Source: Spirochaetia bacterium (GTDB taxonomy: Bacteria; Spirochaetota; Spirochaetia; DSM-16054; Sediminispirochaetaceae). Taken from it: 64,000 nucleotides of DNA. Made by a program: the position numbers and the translations under genes. The stretch is from NCBI GenBank assembly GCA_021736475.1, contig JAIPFV010000001.1, forward strand, positions 56,991 through 120,990, in the 5' to 3' direction. Positions 1 to 8,044 of this stretch are shown here, piece after piece (positions within the stretch are counted from its first letter, which is position 1; each line of letters begins with the position of its first letter). The notes beneath the pieces are model-generated. The model saw nothing but the letters and a program-made list of their open reading frames with translations. It made no database searches and had not been told where the DNA came from.

Positions 1-716
1 CCTATGACTTTCTCATGCTGAATCGTGAATATAACTGTAAACTGCAGGTAGGCGGCGATGATCAGTGGGGTAATATCGTCAGCGGCGTTGAACTAATACG
101 ACGGATGGATGGAAACGAGGCGCACGGTTTAACATTTCCTCTTATTACCCGGGCGGACGGCAAAAAAATGGGCAAGTCCGAGCGCGGAGCAATTTTTCTT
201 GATCCGGAGTTATGCTCACCCTACGAGTTTTTTCAATATTGGCGTAACGTGAATGATGCTGATGTTGAGCGCTTTTTGAAAATGTTTACCTTCCTGTCGA
301 TGGACGAAATTGCCGAGCTGGCAAAGCTGGAGGGACAGGATATCAATAAAGCCAAGGAGAGACTAGCTTGGGAGCAGACTAAGCTTATACATGGCGAAGC
401 AGAGGCCAATAAATCCCTGGAAGCTTCAAAAGCCGCTTTCTCATCCGGTGGTGTGGCCGCCCGTGATGGAATTCCTTCCTTGGAAGTAGACGCAGCTGAA
501 CTTGAATCCGGTATCAATGTGATGGATCTGTTCTCCCGCACCAGCCTCTGTGCTTCCAAAAGTGAAGCCCGCCGACTGGTAAAGCAGGGAGGGGCCATAG
601 TCAACGAGCGCAAGGTTGAGGATATTGAGGAGAACATTACCGCCGATGAACTTGTGGACAACGAGCTACTTCTACGGGCGGGGAAAAAGCGATATTTTCG
701 AATAACACTAAAGTAA
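1..716 (+). CDS. tyrS: Tyrosyl-tRNA synthetase, C-terminal part
   Basis: This cytoplasmic class I synthetase charges tRNA-Tyr with tyrosine. The 5' part lies before the window: the frame is already open at base 3 (Tyr-Asp-Phe-Leu), so the ATG at 15 is internal. Seen directly: the GDDQWGNI motif of the tyrosine/ATP pocket, KMGKS (a variant of the KMSKS loop) about 40 residues later, and an S4 RNA-binding domain over roughly the last 60 residues, ending in the LLRAGKKRYFRI tail usual for TyrS. The next gene starts 10 bases after the stop, so the two may be co-transcribed. Identity is secure; only the length is incomplete. Confidence 0.96.
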   Translation, partial: YDFLMLNREYNCKLQVGGDDQWGNIVSGVELIRRMDGNEAHGLTFPLITRADGKKMGKSERGAIFLDPELCSPYEFFQYWRNVNDADVERFLKMFTFLSMDEIAELAKLEGQDINKAKERLAWEQTKLIHGEAEANKSLEASKAAFSSGGVAARDGIPSLEVDAAELESGINVMDLFSRTSLCASKSEARRLVKQGGAIVNERKVEDIEENITADELVDNELLLRAGKKRYFRITLK

Positions 717-726
717 GGGAGTGTCT

Positions 727-1722
727 ATGAGACGCAGCTACGCTATCATTTTAACTGCAGCACTGCTGCTGGGCGGTGCAGAAATAAATCTTGCAGCACG
801 GGGGCTGCAGGAAGTAAAAGAGACGGAAGAAATCACAATCGAAGCTGCTGCGCTAAAGGGGCCCTCGGGCTTCGGAATGATAAAAATGTTTGAGGATGAA
901 CCGGAATTGGGTCCCGAGGCAGATACTAATTTCAAGGTACTACCCTCTCCGAAAGCTATGGTCTCCAGAGTTGCCGGAGGCGAGCTCGATTTTGCCGTAT
1001 TTCCGGCTAATATGGCTGCTAAGATGTACACCGCCGGACCCGGTTACAAACTGGGTGCCGTGGTGGGGATGGGGGTTCTCCACCTGCTGAGCCGTGATGC
1101 GGACATTAATGAGTGGAGTGACCTGCAGGACAAAACCGTGCACTCAATTGGCAAAGGGGCTACCCCGGATTACCTGTTTCGGTATTTGCTCTCCCAGCAT
1201 GGACTGGATCCGAATGAGGATGTCCGGATTGATTTTTCCGTCAGCAGCGGGCCCCAGCTGGCCCAGCTTTTGATTTCCGGTAAAATTGATACCGCCATCC
1301 TTCCGGAACCCTTTGTGACTATGGTACGCACCAGGGCCTCGGATGTGCGAAGGGTATTGGATTTTCAGTCATCCTGGCAGCAGATACAGGGCGGTGAAAC
1401 CACTTATCCTATTACGGTAGTGGTGGTGAAACCTCAGTTAGCGGCTGAGCGACCCGAGCTCGTAGAGCGCTTTCTAGAGGCTTACTCCGAATCGATTGAA
1501 TGGGTAAACAGCAATCCCGCGGAAGCCGCCCAGTTGATCGGCAAATACGAGGTTATGCCGGCGGCTTTGGCCGAACCGGCCATCCCTCACTGTAATCTGA
1601 AGTTTATACCCTCTGCTGCTGCACGGCCGATAATGGAAGAGTTTCTACAAGTCCTACTGGATTTTAATCCCGCTTCCGTAGGAGGTCAGCTGCCGGATGA
1701 CGGGTTCTACCTTACCCCATAA
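727..1722 (+). CDS. ABC transporter substrate-binding protein, SsuA/NMT1-like
   Basis: Probable periplasmic binding protein of the importer completed by the next two genes. The first about 25 residues form a signal peptide (basic start, hydrophobic core ILTAALLLGG). The mature part has the two-lobe pattern of SsuA/TauA/ThiY-type proteins, including AGGELDFAVFPANMAAKM and DTAILPEPFVTMV. The ATG at 727 is preferred over the GTG at 721 because an AAGGGAG ribosome site ends 5 bases before it. The substrate cannot be read from sequence; sulfonates, taurine, thiamine precursors and similar small molecules are all possible in this family, and no riboswitch is evident. It overlaps the permease gene by 26 bases. 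Confidence 0.82.
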   Translation: MRRSYAIILTAALLLGGAEINLAARGLQEVKETEEITIEAAALKGPSGFGMIKMFEDEPELGPEADTNFKVLPSPKAMVSRVAGGELDFAVFPANMAAKMYTAGPGYKLGAVVGMGVLHLLSRDADINEWSDLQDKTVHSIGKGATPDYLFRYLLSQHGLDPNEDVRIDFSVSSGPQLAQLLISGKIDTAILPEPFVTMVRTRASDVRRVLDFQSSWQQIQGGETTYPITVVVVKPQLAAERPELVERFLEAYSESIEWVNSNPAEAAQLIGKYEVMPAALAEPAIPHCNLKFIPSAAARPIMEEFLQVLLDFNPASVGGQLPDDGFYLTP

Positions 1723-2506
1723 GGGCTCGCAGAACAGAACTGTTCTGCGCCTTCGTAATTTATTTATCTCCGGTGCCGCGGTCCTAGTTCTACTGGTAAT
1801 CTGGTGGACCGCTGCGGTACTGATGGATGCCGCTATAATCCTTCCTCCTCCGCCGGCAGTAATTCGTGAGCTGCTGGGCTTGCTGCAAAGTAATGACTTC
1901 TGGATCTCCGTGTGGGTAACCCTTCTACGTGGCTTCACAGGGTTTATTATTTCGCTGTCGGTAGGTACGGTTGTCGGCATTGCAGCCGGCATCAGCTTGC
2001 CCCTGCATGCATTATTCAAACCGCTTATTGCTATTATCCGAACCACACCGATTATGTCGGTAATTCTAATCGCTCTGTTGTGGTTTAAAACCGGAACCGT
2101 GCCGGTTTTCTCCTCCTTCCTAATAGCCTTCCCCGTCATTACGCAGAACATAATTGTCGGTATTCGGCAGACCGATCAAAAACTGCTGCAAATGGGACGT
2201 GCCTATGGCTTAGACTCCACCCGCAGGTTGCTTCACATTTCTGTGCCCTCAGTAGTGCCGTACTTAATATCTGGAGCCCAAACAGCATTGGGTTTGACAT
2301 GGAAGGTGGTGGTCGCAGCAGAGGTTTTAAGCCTGCCGAATTGGGGAGTGGGGAGTGAGATGCAGTTATCCCAGATGAGTCTTGAGACCGCCCAGGTATT
2401 TGCCTGGACAGCGGTTGCAATACTGTTGAGTGCGGGCAGCCAGTGGCTTCTGAGTCTTGGAATCCACAGCATGCCGTGGAGCCGTCTGTATGCCGATTCA
2501 GTGTAG
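1697..2506 (+). CDS. ABC transporter permease, SsuC-like
   Basis: Inner-membrane permease of the binding-protein-dependent type (MetI superfamily). About six hydrophobic segments are visible, the first at residues 15-38. The cytoplasmic EAA-type loop that docks the ATPase is in the middle third (GRAYGLDSTRRLLHISVPSV). The start at 1697 has AGGAGG 11 bases upstream and overlaps the binding-protein gene by 26 bases, indicating translational coupling. Length (269 residues) fits SsuC/TauC-type permeases. The transported substrate is not known. Confidence 0.85.
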   Translation: MTGSTLPHKGSQNRTVLRLRNLFISGAAVLVLLVIWWTAAVLMDAAIILPPPPAVIRELLGLLQSNDFWISVWVTLLRGFTGFIISLSVGTVVGIAAGISLPLHALFKPLIAIIRTTPIMSVILIALLWFKTGTVPVFSSFLIAFPVITQNIIVGIRQTDQKLLQMGRAYGLDSTRRLLHISVPSVVPYLISGAQTALGLTWKVVVAAEVLSLPNWGVGSEMQLSQMSLETAQVFAWTAVAILLSAGSQWLLSLGIHSMPWSRLYADSV

Positions 2507-3197
2507 TGGGCTAAGCCTCAGTTTCAAGGATTTAACGGTTTTTGATAATTTCTCTTTGGAAATACCGGACCGCCATGTGACTGCTGTCCTGGGACCTTCC
2601 GGATGCGGAAAAACTACCCTGCTTAATCTTATTTCAGGGCTGTTGAATCCTGCAGTTGGAAATGTAAGCGGAGTCGGTGATGAGCGTATCAGTTATCTCT
2701 TTCAGGAGCCGCGACTGCTTCCTTGGAAGAGCGTGCGGAAGAATATTGAGCTGGTACTGGGGCCGTTTATGCAACCGAAGGAAGCTTCAGAGCGTTGCAG
2801 TAAGTTTTTGGAAATGGTAGGCCTCAGTCGTTTCACCGATTATTATCCCCACGAACTGTCCGGAGGAATGCGGCAAAGGGCAGCAGTGGCCAGAGCTTTT
2901 GCCTATCCCGCCGGTGTAATGCTGATGGATGAACCCTTCCAAGCGTTGGATCTACACCTCAAACTCTCTTTGATCGAACTGTTTGAGAAGCTGTGGAGCC
3001 ACGACCGACGCACCGCCGTATTTGTTACCCACGATATTCAGGAGGCCCTTCTGCTAGGTGATACGATTGTAGTGTTATACGGACCTCCGGCAGAAATACA
3101 GGCCGCCATACCGAACCCCGTGCTCCGTGAGCAGCGTTCCTTAAAGGAGCATGCCACATTAGAGCTGGAACAACAGCTCTATTCTCTGCTTGCCTGA
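2490..3197 (+). CDS. ABC transporter ATP-binding protein, SsuB/TauB-like
   Basis: Nucleotide-binding subunit that would energise the preceding permease. Walker A (GPSGCGKTT) is near residue 36, a Q-loop (FQEPRLLPW) near 75, the ABC signature LSGGMRQRAAVARA near 130, Walker B (LMDEPFQALD) near 152 and the switch histidine in FVTHDIQEA near 184. The ORF is open from 2457, but the ATG at 2490 has GGAG 8 bases upstream and gives the 235-residue length typical of SsuB/TauB. It overlaps the permease gene by 17 bases. LLPWKSV after the Q-loop is characteristic of the nitrate/sulfonate/taurine branch, which supports the family placement but not a substrate. Confidence 0.88.
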   Translation: MPIQCSGLSLSFKDLTVFDNFSLEIPDRHVTAVLGPSGCGKTTLLNLISGLLNPAVGNVSGVGDERISYLFQEPRLLPWKSVRKNIELVLGPFMQPKEASERCSKFLEMVGLSRFTDYYPHELSGGMRQRAAVARAFAYPAGVMLMDEPFQALDLHLKLSLIELFEKLWSHDRRTAVFVTHDIQEALLLGDTIVVLYGPPAEIQAAIPNPVLREQRSLKEHATLELEQQLYSLLA

Positions 3198-3235
3198 GCC
3201 TTTATCTATCCTTAAACTTAAAGTAGGAGGTAGGT

Positions 3236-3889
3236 ATGCGACTGCTGGTAGTTTCGGATATTCACGGGAATGGAGATGCTCTTGATAAATGTCGCGATGA
3301 GGCCGCAACGGCGGACATCCTGCTCTGTGTAGGAGATCTTACCCATTTTGGAGGGGTAACCGAGGCGCGCAAGATTTTGGATAAACTGCGAACGCTCCAT
3401 CCGCTAGTGCGTTCAGTAGCAGGCAATTGTGATAATCGAGAAATCGAATCCTATTTGCAAGAGGAAGGGGTGCTCCTAACTTCGAAGACCGAAGAAATTC
3501 AGGGAGCCCGGTTTGTGGGGCTCAGCGGAGCTATGCCGGGACCAATAGATACCCCCTATGAGATATCGGAAGATCAAATTGAAACTTTTCTGGAACAGCT
3601 GCCTGCTGATGCAACTCAGCCGCTTATGTTAGTCTGCCATCAACCGCCCTATAATACCGTGGCCGATCGGGCAATGAAAATGAAACACGTGGGTAGTCAT
3701 CGCCTATCGGAGTGGATAAAAGCACGACAGCCTCTTGTGGTGCTTTCAGGACATATACATGAGTCCTTTGGGCACAAAGTGTATGGCCACAGCCATATCA
3801 TCAATCCAGGTGCCTTAAAAGAGGGCCGCTATGCGATGGTAGACGTTGAGCTGGAAAGAAATGAGGTTTCAGCTGTTTTGAAAGCTTGA
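3236..3889 (+). CDS. Metallophosphoesterase, YfcE/MJ0936-like
   Basis: Small calcineurin-like phosphodiesterase with a two-metal centre. Metal-ligand motifs are all present in order: SDIHGN (residues 7-12), CVGDLTHFGG (about 31-40), GNCDN (about 64-68), CHQPPYN (about 131-137) and GHIHE (about 170-174). At 217 residues it is slightly longer than E. coli YfcE. AGGAGGT lies 3 bases before the ATG. It follows the ABC operon by 38 bases and may be its last gene. Substrates of YfcE-type enzymes vary and the physiological one cannot be deduced. Confidence 0.85.
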   Translation: MRLLVVSDIHGNGDALDKCRDEAATADILLCVGDLTHFGGVTEARKILDKLRTLHPLVRSVAGNCDNREIESYLQEEGVLLTSKTEEIQGARFVGLSGAMPGPIDTPYEISEDQIETFLEQLPADATQPLMLVCHQPPYNTVADRAMKMKHVGSHRLSEWIKARQPLVVLSGHIHESFGHKVYGHSHIINPGALKEGRYAMVDVELERNEVSAVLKA

Positions 3890-3920
3890 GAGGCTCGATT
3901 GATAGCCTTAACAACTGCAA

Positions 3921-3965
3921 TAACCGTGTGCATCATAACCGTAGGCATCATTACCGTGCAGGCAT
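3921..3965 (+). repeat. Three imperfect 15-bp tandem repeats
   Basis: Three consecutive 15-base units (3921-3935, 3936-3950, 3951-3965) share the pattern TAACCGTNNGCATCA; the third is the most degenerate. They fill the gap between the phosphodiesterase stop and the tRNA-Phe terminator. No function is evident. Confidence 0.6.
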
Positions 3966-3997
3966 AAAAAAAGCGTTGAGCCAAGGGCTCAACGCTT
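3966..3997 (-). terminator. Rho-independent terminator of tRNA-Phe
   Basis: A perfect 12-bp stem (AAGCGTTGAGCC at 3971-3982 with its complement at 3986-3997, loop of 3) is followed on the minus strand by a run of seven T. It lies immediately 3' of the tRNA gene. Confidence 0.93.
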
Positions 3998-4002
3998 AAC
4001 TG

Positions 4003-4075
4003 TGCCGCCGAACAGAATTGAACTGTTGACACGGGGATTTTCAGTCCCCTGCTCTACCGACTGAGCTACAGCGGC
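4003..4075 (-). tRNA. tRNA-Phe (anticodon GAA)
   Basis: A 73-nt cloverleaf on the minus strand: acceptor GCCGCTG paired with CGGCGGC (one G-T pair), D stem GCTC/GAGC, anticodon stem GGGGA/TCCCC around loop CTGAAAA (anticodon GAA, phenylalanine), 5-nt variable loop, T stem AACAG/CTGTT with loop TTCAATT, discriminator A. CCA is not encoded, so it must be added by nucleotidyltransferase. It is a single-gene transcription unit with its own promoter and terminator. Confidence 0.96.
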
Positions 4076-4088
4076 ACGAACGAGTGTA

Positions 4089-4117
4089 TTTATACCGATT
4101 TATTGAAAAATTGTCAA
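4089..4117 (-). promoter_or_regulatory. Promoter of tRNA-Phe
   Basis: On the minus strand TTGACA (4117-4112) and TATAAA (4094-4089) are separated by 17 bases, close to the sigma-70 consensus. The start of transcription would fall about 7 bases before the mature tRNA 5' end. Confidence 0.9.
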
Positions 4118-4150
4118 GGGAGCCCGTGAAAATTGCTGCAAAAATTTTAA

Positions 4151-4290
4151 TGGTTCAAAGCTTGGGGGATGCTTCTTCCCACACTCCGATAAAGAGTATT
4201 TTCTATCTATTGTTTTGTGAAAATCACATTCTTCTAGACTGATGGGGTGTGGTTGTAGCTTAAATTTAAATTCCCACAAGCTTTGAACCA
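4151..4290. repeat. 140-bp segment bounded by inverted repeats
   Basis: TGGTTCAAAGCTTG (4151-4164) and its exact reverse complement (4277-4290) bound an AT-rich, apparently non-coding 140-bp segment; after one mismatch the match continues for four more bases. The layout resembles a miniature inverted-repeat element, but no convincing target-site duplication is visible and no transposase is nearby. It fills most of the gap between the tRNA promoter and the fliG-like gene. Confidence 0.45.
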
Positions 4291-4297
4291 CTAATAA

Positions 4298-4326
4298 TTG
4301 TCTAAGTGCTAAGTGATTGATACAAT
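4298..4326 (+). promoter_or_regulatory. Promoter of the fliG-like gene
   Basis: TTGTCT (4298-4303), a 17-base spacer and TACAAT (4321-4326). The -10 box ends only 6 bases before the ATG at 4333, so transcription would start at or beside the start codon. Confidence 0.7.
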
Positions 4327-4332
4327 AGAATA

Positions 4333-5607
4333 ATGAAAAACCGCCATGCGATACAAGCCTACAAATTGCAGGCTTTTCAAAAGAAAGAAGATCCCCCTAA
4401 AAAGGGGAAGAAGAAAGACTCGAAGGCCGACCCATCACCGGACAAACAGCAACCTCTGCAGACAAGAAGAAAGCCGAGTCGGGATACCGGAGATACGGCC
4501 GACACGAAGGCCAGTAAAGATTATGCCCCTGTCTCAAACCGAGATTCAGAGGGAAAGTCGCAGAAGGGTGAGATTTATCGAGCCGGTACTGCAGGAATAA
4601 TTGGACGTAATGGATTCCTCAAAACCGGTTTTGGACATAAAAAAGCGGCCAAACTGCTGCTTCTTTTAGGAAAGGAGCAGGCAGCTGTGGTGCTTAAGCA
4701 CCTGTCTCAGGATGAAATTGAGAAGGTGACAGGGGAAATCGCAAAAATAAAAAGAATCGAGCGCCCCGAGGCTGAAAAGATTCTTGAAGAGTTCGGTGAT
4801 ATCGCCGGGGATTTAGCTGCTAATCCACGAGGAGGGGTGGAGACTGCCCGCGAGATGCTGACCAGTTCTTTTGGTGAAGACAAGGCGAATGAAATATTGG
4901 GGAAGGTGCATCCGTATAGTGGAAATCGGCCATTTTCATTTCTGAATGATATGGATTATCAGCAGATTATGCTATTGCTGCGCAAAGAGCCGGTGCATGT
5001 AATGAGTATTGTTCTCTCCTATTTAGTACCGAATAAGGCCTCACAAGTGCTGGAGTCCCTCCCTCCTGAAGTACAGCAGCAGGCAGTGAAACGTATAGCC
5101 CGGATGGGACAAGTATCCCCGGAGGTGCTCTCTTCGGTTGAAGAGAGCCTGCGTGAACGGATCAGGACGCAGGGGAGGGTGATTACTGAGGATATTGACG
5201 GACAAGCGGTTTTAGCAGATATTTTGAAGAATTTACCGCTTCAAGATGAGAATCGGATACTAGACAACTTACATGAAGAAAACAGCAGTTTAGCCGATGA
5301 AATACGGGAGAGGCTGTTTTCCGTCGAGAGTGTACTGGAAATTCCGGATAAACAGTTGCAGGAACTGCTGCACAAGTATCCTGACCGGGATATTGCGACT
5401 ATACTGAAAGGGAAGACTGAGGAGCTTGCAGATAAGATCCTTCGGAATGTTTCACAACGCCGGCAACAGTTCATACGCAGCGAAAGGGAGCAGCTGGGGC
5501 CGATGAAACGTACGGAGGTAGATAGGGTGACCAAAGATTTTATGGCTTTTATTAGAAGTCAGGCAGAGCAGGGCGAGGTTACCCTTGAACGGGACGAACT
5601 GGTATAA
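4333..5607 (+). CDS. FliG-family flagellar motor switch protein, FliG1-like
   Basis: FliG forms the rotor ring under the MS-ring and transmits torque; spirochetes carry two paralogues, FliG1 and FliG2. Residues about 90-200 match FliG-N (HKKAAKLLLLLGKEQAAVVLKHLS), about 200-285 FliG-M and about 290-415 FliG-C (LADEIRERLFSVESVLEIPD, then LGPMKRTEVDRV). Two departures suggest FliG1 rather than the main torque protein: the EHPQT signature of FliG-M reads KEPVHV, and a Lys/Pro/Asp-rich extension of about 85 residues precedes FliG-N. No other flagellar gene is adjacent. The ATG at 4333 is the only early start and has no ribosome site; the promoter directly abuts it. The paralogue assignment is inference. 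Confidence 0.85.
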   Translation: MKNRHAIQAYKLQAFQKKEDPPKKGKKKDSKADPSPDKQQPLQTRRKPSRDTGDTADTKASKDYAPVSNRDSEGKSQKGEIYRAGTAGIIGRNGFLKTGFGHKKAAKLLLLLGKEQAAVVLKHLSQDEIEKVTGEIAKIKRIERPEAEKILEEFGDIAGDLAANPRGGVETAREMLTSSFGEDKANEILGKVHPYSGNRPFSFLNDMDYQQIMLLLRKEPVHVMSIVLSYLVPNKASQVLESLPPEVQQQAVKRIARMGQVSPEVLSSVEESLRERIRTQGRVITEDIDGQAVLADILKNLPLQDENRILDNLHEENSSLADEIRERLFSVESVLEIPDKQLQELLHKYPDRDIATILKGKTEELADKILRNVSQRRQQFIRSEREQLGPMKRTEVDRVTKDFMAFIRSQAEQGEVTLERDELV

Positions 5608-5628
5608 ATCGGTAGAGGAGGAGAGAGC

Positions 5629-6144
5629 GTGTATTCAACAGGAATAGCATATTTGTTGTGGTTAATATCCGGTTTCGGTGTACTGGGTTTCCATAGATTT
5701 TATTTAGGAAAAATAGGTACTGGGCTGCTGTATATTATTACCGGCGGACTGTTTGGGATTGGATCGGTGTATGATTTTATTACCCTTCCCTTGCAGGTGC
5801 GTGAGGCAAATTTACGAACAGGATGGAGAAATGCCCTGTATGGACAACAGCAGACCATGCGACCGGTAGGTGGGATGTCTTATGGGGATCGTACTGACAA
5901 AGGGCGCCGGCATCCGCTTGAACAGGTCATACTGCAAACTGCGAAGCGCAATAATGGAGTTGCCACCCCCTCTGAAGTAGCGTTAGAAAGTGAACGTAGT
6001 CTGGACGAGGTAAAATCGGCGTTAGAGAAGTTGGTGGAGAAGAACTACGCAGAGCTGCGGGTAAGCAAGAAAAACGGGGGGCTGGTGTACTTTTTCTCGG
6101 AATTTTCAGGTGACGGTTCACATCCCGATCTGGAGGATTTCTAA
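5629..6144 (+). CDS. TM2-domain membrane protein with C-terminal helical domain
   Basis: Residues 1-60 are a TM2 domain: two transmembrane segments around a GFHRFYLGK motif, with GIGSVYDFITLP at the second. A linker of about 30 residues follows. Residues 95-160 (QTAKRNNGVATPSEVALES, then LDEVKSALEKLVEKNYAEL) resemble a winged-helix module like those attached to TM2 proteins in other spirochetes. The GTG start at 5629 has AGGAGG about 10 bases upstream. It follows the fliG-like gene by 21 bases and is probably co-transcribed with it. Function unknown. Confidence 0.75.
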   Translation: MYSTGIAYLLWLISGFGVLGFHRFYLGKIGTGLLYIITGGLFGIGSVYDFITLPLQVREANLRTGWRNALYGQQQTMRPVGGMSYGDRTDKGRRHPLEQVILQTAKRNNGVATPSEVALESERSLDEVKSALEKLVEKNYAELRVSKKNGGLVYFFSEFSGDGSHPDLEDF

Positions 6145-6166
6145 CCAGGCGCAATTCACTGGAGTA

Positions 6167-6195
6167 TTGACATTTCGGCTCCCCATGCCTAATAT
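6167..6195 (+). promoter_or_regulatory. Promoter of alaS
   Basis: TTGACA (6167-6172), 17 bases, TAATAT (6190-6195). The -10 box ends 8 bases before the alaS ATG and there is no ribosome site between. Confidence 0.75.
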
Positions 6196-6203
6196 TCTAA
6201 CCT

Positions 6204-8000
6204 ATGACAGCAGACGAACTTAGACAGAAATATATCGATTTCTTTAAGGAACAAGGACACGCCCAAATCTCCGGTAAATCTCTGGTTCCGGAGAACGATC
6301 CTACAGTACTGTTTACCACGGCCGGTATGCACCCCCTGGTCCCCTATTTACTAGGTCAGGACCATCCGGCGGGCAGCCGTCTGGTAAACTATCAGAAATG
6401 TATCCGCACCGGAGATATAGAATCGGTTGGGGACTTGAGCCACCTTACTTTCTTTGAGATGCTGGGAAACTGGTCATTAGGCGACTACTTCAAAAAGGGC
6501 GCTATCAAAATGAGTTATGAGTTCCTCACCTCCGACAAGTGGTTAGGCCTCCCACCCGAGAAGATATCGGTTACCGTTTTTGAAGGCGATCAAGATGTGC
6601 CTCGCGATGATGAATCAGCGGAGGCCTGGAGATCGGTTGGAATACCGGAGGACCGCATTTATTATCTGCCCCGCGAAGACAATTGGTGGGGTCCCGCCGG
6701 ACAAACCGGTCCCTGTGGTCCCGACTCCGAGATGTTCATAGATACTGGTAAGGCTGCCTGTGGCCCAGATTGTCGGCCGGGTTGCTCCTGCGGAAAATAC
6801 TTTGAAGTGTGGAACGATGTTTTCATGCAGTATAATAAAAAGGCTGATGGAACTTTTCCTCCCCTAGAACGAAAATGCGTAGATACAGGTATGGGGATTG
6901 AACGGACTGTTGCGATTTTGCAGGGCAAGGGTTCGGTATATGATATCGAGGTCTTCACACCGATCATAGAAGGAATCGAGAAAATCAGTGGTGCAAAATA
7001 CCATCAGGATGAGATTACGGATGTTTCTATTCGAATTATTGCGGATCATATTAAAACCTCAGTTTTCATTCTGGGAGATGAGCAGGCGATCACACCATCC
7101 AACCTGGGGCAGGGATACATCCTGCGTAGACTTATTCGACGTGCGGTACGGCACGGGCGTAAGCTGGGCGTAGAGCGGCATTTTTTAGCTGAACTAGCCG
7201 AAATAGTGCTGCAGATGTATCGTGAACCTTATCCAATCCTGGCCGAGCACCACGAAACTATAATACATGAGCTGAACACCGAGGAAGAGCGTTTTTTTAC
7301 GACCCTCAAAAAGGGTGAGCATGAGTTTGAGAAGATGCTACCGGGATTACTGAAAAATCCGAAAAAAATAATACCCGGGCGAATAGCCTTTAAACTATAC
7401 GATACCTTCGGTTTTCCGATTGAAATTACCGAAGAACTGGCTGCTGAGCACGGCCTGACCATCGATCGGGAGGGGTTCGAACAAGCCTTTGAAAAGCATC
7501 AGGAACTATCTAAGAAGGGTGCTGATAAAACTTTTAAGGGTGGACTGGCTGACCAGTCGGACAGAACCACCGCCCTGCACACTGCTACCCACCTACTGCA
7601 CAAAGCTTTGCGGATGGTTCTTGGTGAGCATGTGCAACAGAAGGGTAGTAACATTACTCCGGAGAGGCTGCGCTTCGATTTTGTACATCCGGATAAAATG
7701 ACTCCCGAACAGATTAAAGAGGTTGAAGATATTGTAAATGATGTTATCGAGCAAGATTTGCCGGTGCAGATGAACACAATGACCCTCGAAGAGGCAAAGG
7801 AAGATGGCGCTTTGGCTTTTTTTGACAGCAAGTATGGTGAACAGGTGAAGGTGTATTCGGTTGGTGATTTCTCCAAGGAGGTCTGTGGCGGCCCTCATGT
7901 GCAACATACCTCGCAACTAGGCCGTTTTAAGATCAAAAAGGAACAGTCCTCTTCTGCCGGCGTACGCCGTATTCGTGCGGTCCTAGAGCCCGCGGAATAA
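6204..8000 (+). CDS. alaS: Alanyl-tRNA synthetase, short spirochete form
   Basis: Class II synthetase that charges tRNA-Ala and clears mischarged Ser/Gly-tRNA-Ala. The N-terminal 250 residues hold the catalytic core (FTTAGMHPLVPYL, then LTFFEMLGNWSLGDYFK), with a Cys-rich stretch (CGPDCRPGCSCG) near residue 190. The editing domain is present: HTATHLLH at about 458-465 and CGGPHVQHT at about 561-569. The protein stops there, at 598 residues against about 875 in E. coli, so the C-Ala domain is absent; Borrelia and Treponema enzymes are similarly short. MTADELRQKYIDFF is a normal AlaRS N-terminus, which fixes the start at 6204 despite the lack of a Shine-Dalgarno sequence. Confidence 0.97.
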   Translation: MTADELRQKYIDFFKEQGHAQISGKSLVPENDPTVLFTTAGMHPLVPYLLGQDHPAGSRLVNYQKCIRTGDIESVGDLSHLTFFEMLGNWSLGDYFKKGAIKMSYEFLTSDKWLGLPPEKISVTVFEGDQDVPRDDESAEAWRSVGIPEDRIYYLPREDNWWGPAGQTGPCGPDSEMFIDTGKAACGPDCRPGCSCGKYFEVWNDVFMQYNKKADGTFPPLERKCVDTGMGIERTVAILQGKGSVYDIEVFTPIIEGIEKISGAKYHQDEITDVSIRIIADHIKTSVFILGDEQAITPSNLGQGYILRRLIRRAVRHGRKLGVERHFLAELAEIVLQMYREPYPILAEHHETIIHELNTEEERFFTTLKKGEHEFEKMLPGLLKNPKKIIPGRIAFKLYDTFGFPIEITEELAAEHGLTIDREGFEQAFEKHQELSKKGADKTFKGGLADQSDRTTALHTATHLLHKALRMVLGEHVQQKGSNITPERLRFDFVHPDKMTPEQIKEVEDIVNDVIEQDLPVQMNTMTLEEAKEDGALAFFDSKYGEQVKVYSVGDFSKEVCGGPHVQHTSQLGRFKIKKEQSSSAGVRRIRAVLEPAE

Positions 8001-8044
8001 CCGCGGAATAACCGGCCGCACAGTACCTCTATCTGTAAAACAAG

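Noticed and set aside
640-727. Riboswitch before the SsuA/NMT1-type transporter
   Set aside because: Only 10 bases separate tyrS from the transporter gene, leaving no room for a thiamine or SAM aptamer.
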